DNA from: Chryseobacterium gwangjuense
Lineage (GTDB): Bacteria; Bacteroidota; Bacteroidia; Flavobacteriales; Weeksellaceae
DNA length: 64,000 nt
Direction: 5' to 3'
Assembly: GCF_021311115.1 (NCBI RefSeq)
Contig: NZ_JAJTNP010000008.1
Location: forward strand, 95,773-159,772
The translations under genes were made by a program, and so were the position numbers. Positions 63,834-64,000 of this stretch are shown here, in pieces. Below the pieces are notes generated by a model. The model ran no database searches. It had not been told where the DNA came from and was given only the letters and a program-made list of their open reading frames with translations. Each line of letters opens with the position of its first letter. Position 1 is the stretch's first letter.

Positions 63834-63875
63834 TTATTTATTACTTCTTACTTATTCCTTATTACTTTTTCTTTC
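63834..63875. repeat. Heptad repeat cluster F (downstream of the rRNA operon)
   Basis: Six 7-bp units: TTATTTA, TTACTTC, TTACTTA and variants. It lies just past the 5S rRNA terminator. No inverted partner is seen. Confidence 0.55.
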
Positions 63876-63910
63876 TGTTTTAGCAACACGTAAAAAAGTA
63901 TAAAACAAAA

Positions 63911-63945
63911 AAAGTCTCATAGAATACTCTATGAGACTTTAAATA
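63911..63945 (-). terminator. Terminator of the rRNA operon (minus strand)
   Basis: A perfect 13-bp stem AAAGTCTCATAGA/TCTATGAGACTTT with a 4-nt loop. The A run on the left is a T run in minus-strand RNA. Confidence 0.92.
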
Positions 63946-63951
63946 AAAACT

Positions 63952-64000
63952 GGCGGCGACCTACTCTCCCGCTTTCGCAGTACCATCGGCGCTGGTGGGC
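63952..64000 (-). rRNA. rrf: 5S ribosomal RNA, partial (3' end)
   Basis: On the minus strand this is the 3' end of a 5S rRNA (ending GGAGAGTAGGTCGCCGCCAG). The gene runs past the window edge, so an rRNA operon lies to the right. Confidence 0.9.

Noticed and set aside
27382..63875. Heptad clusters considered as CRISPR arrays or coding microsatellites
   Set aside because: No 25-40 bp direct repeats with spacers and no cas genes; only 4-6 degenerate units per cluster.

Overview
This window is a low-GC chromosomal segment of a Bacteroidota bacterium of the family Flavobacteriaceae/Weeksellaceae, most likely Chryseobacterium or a close relative. The sequence signs are perfect TAnnTTTG -7 promoter boxes in front of many genes, type IX secretion (T9SS) C-terminal sorting domains of both type A and type B, a fused isobutyryl-CoA mutase (IcmF), a DUF3667 zinc-ribbon protein, and a type B L31. 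There is no prophage, insertion sequence, CRISPR array or tRNA that I can see. The right edge enters an rRNA operon on the minus strand (3' end of 5S rRNA).

Layout. 1-2.9 kb: edge of a surface-polysaccharide region (three glycosyltransferases and a mannose-6-phosphate isomerase-type cupin). 3-7.2 kb: gltX, accA, a secreted hypothetical protein and tsf. 7.4-23.4 kb: a tandem array of five very large secreted, IgGFc-binding-like proteins with type B T9SS C-terminal domains, each with its own promoter and the first four with their own terminator. 23.5-26.5 kb: secreted hypothetical proteins and trmB. 26.5-28.3 kb: rplM-rpsI-rpsB on the minus strand, without the usual adjacent tsf. 28.7-36.6 kb: DUF3667 protein, icmF, secreted hypotheticals and a Dph6-like PP-loop protein. 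36.7-39.3 kb: a lipoprotein/small membrane peptide pair and a PadR regulator with two paralogous membrane proteins. 39.4-46.3 kb: 2'-5' RNA ligase-like protein, ruvC, lipoproteins, an M43 metalloprotease secreted by T9SS, a DUF4407 membrane protein and guaB. 46.5-50.6 kb: an ECF sigma/anti-sigma/GIN-domain operon, a GlmU-like nucleotidyltransferase and rpmE2. 50.8-58 kb: beta-helix lipoprotein, mazG, aroA, fatty acid hydroxylase-like protein, SDR and an Omp85-like barrel. 58.2-63.5 kb: a five-gene locus that looks like a chaperone-usher-type surface-structure system.

Two things stand out as possibly undescribed. First, the 58.2-63.5 kb locus: three small secreted beta-rich proteins (two clearly paralogous, all ending in a similar beta-strand), a PapD-like two-domain periplasmic protein and a 919-aa outer-membrane-barrel-like protein. 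The last four genes are packed with overlaps or an 8-nt gap, and the first subunit gene is set off by a hairpin that could act as a leaky terminator. Second, a family of degenerate 7-bp (heptad) repeats in at least six places. Three intergenic copies have two heptad clusters facing each other as imperfect inverted repeats, and one copy lies inside the aroA coding sequence.

Genome organisation also suggests an inversion of about 20 kb. tsf is separated from rplM-rpsI-rpsB and faces the other way, and paralogous secreted proteins lie in opposite orientation at the two ends of the intervening segment. All function calls come from reading motifs by eye; no database search was run.
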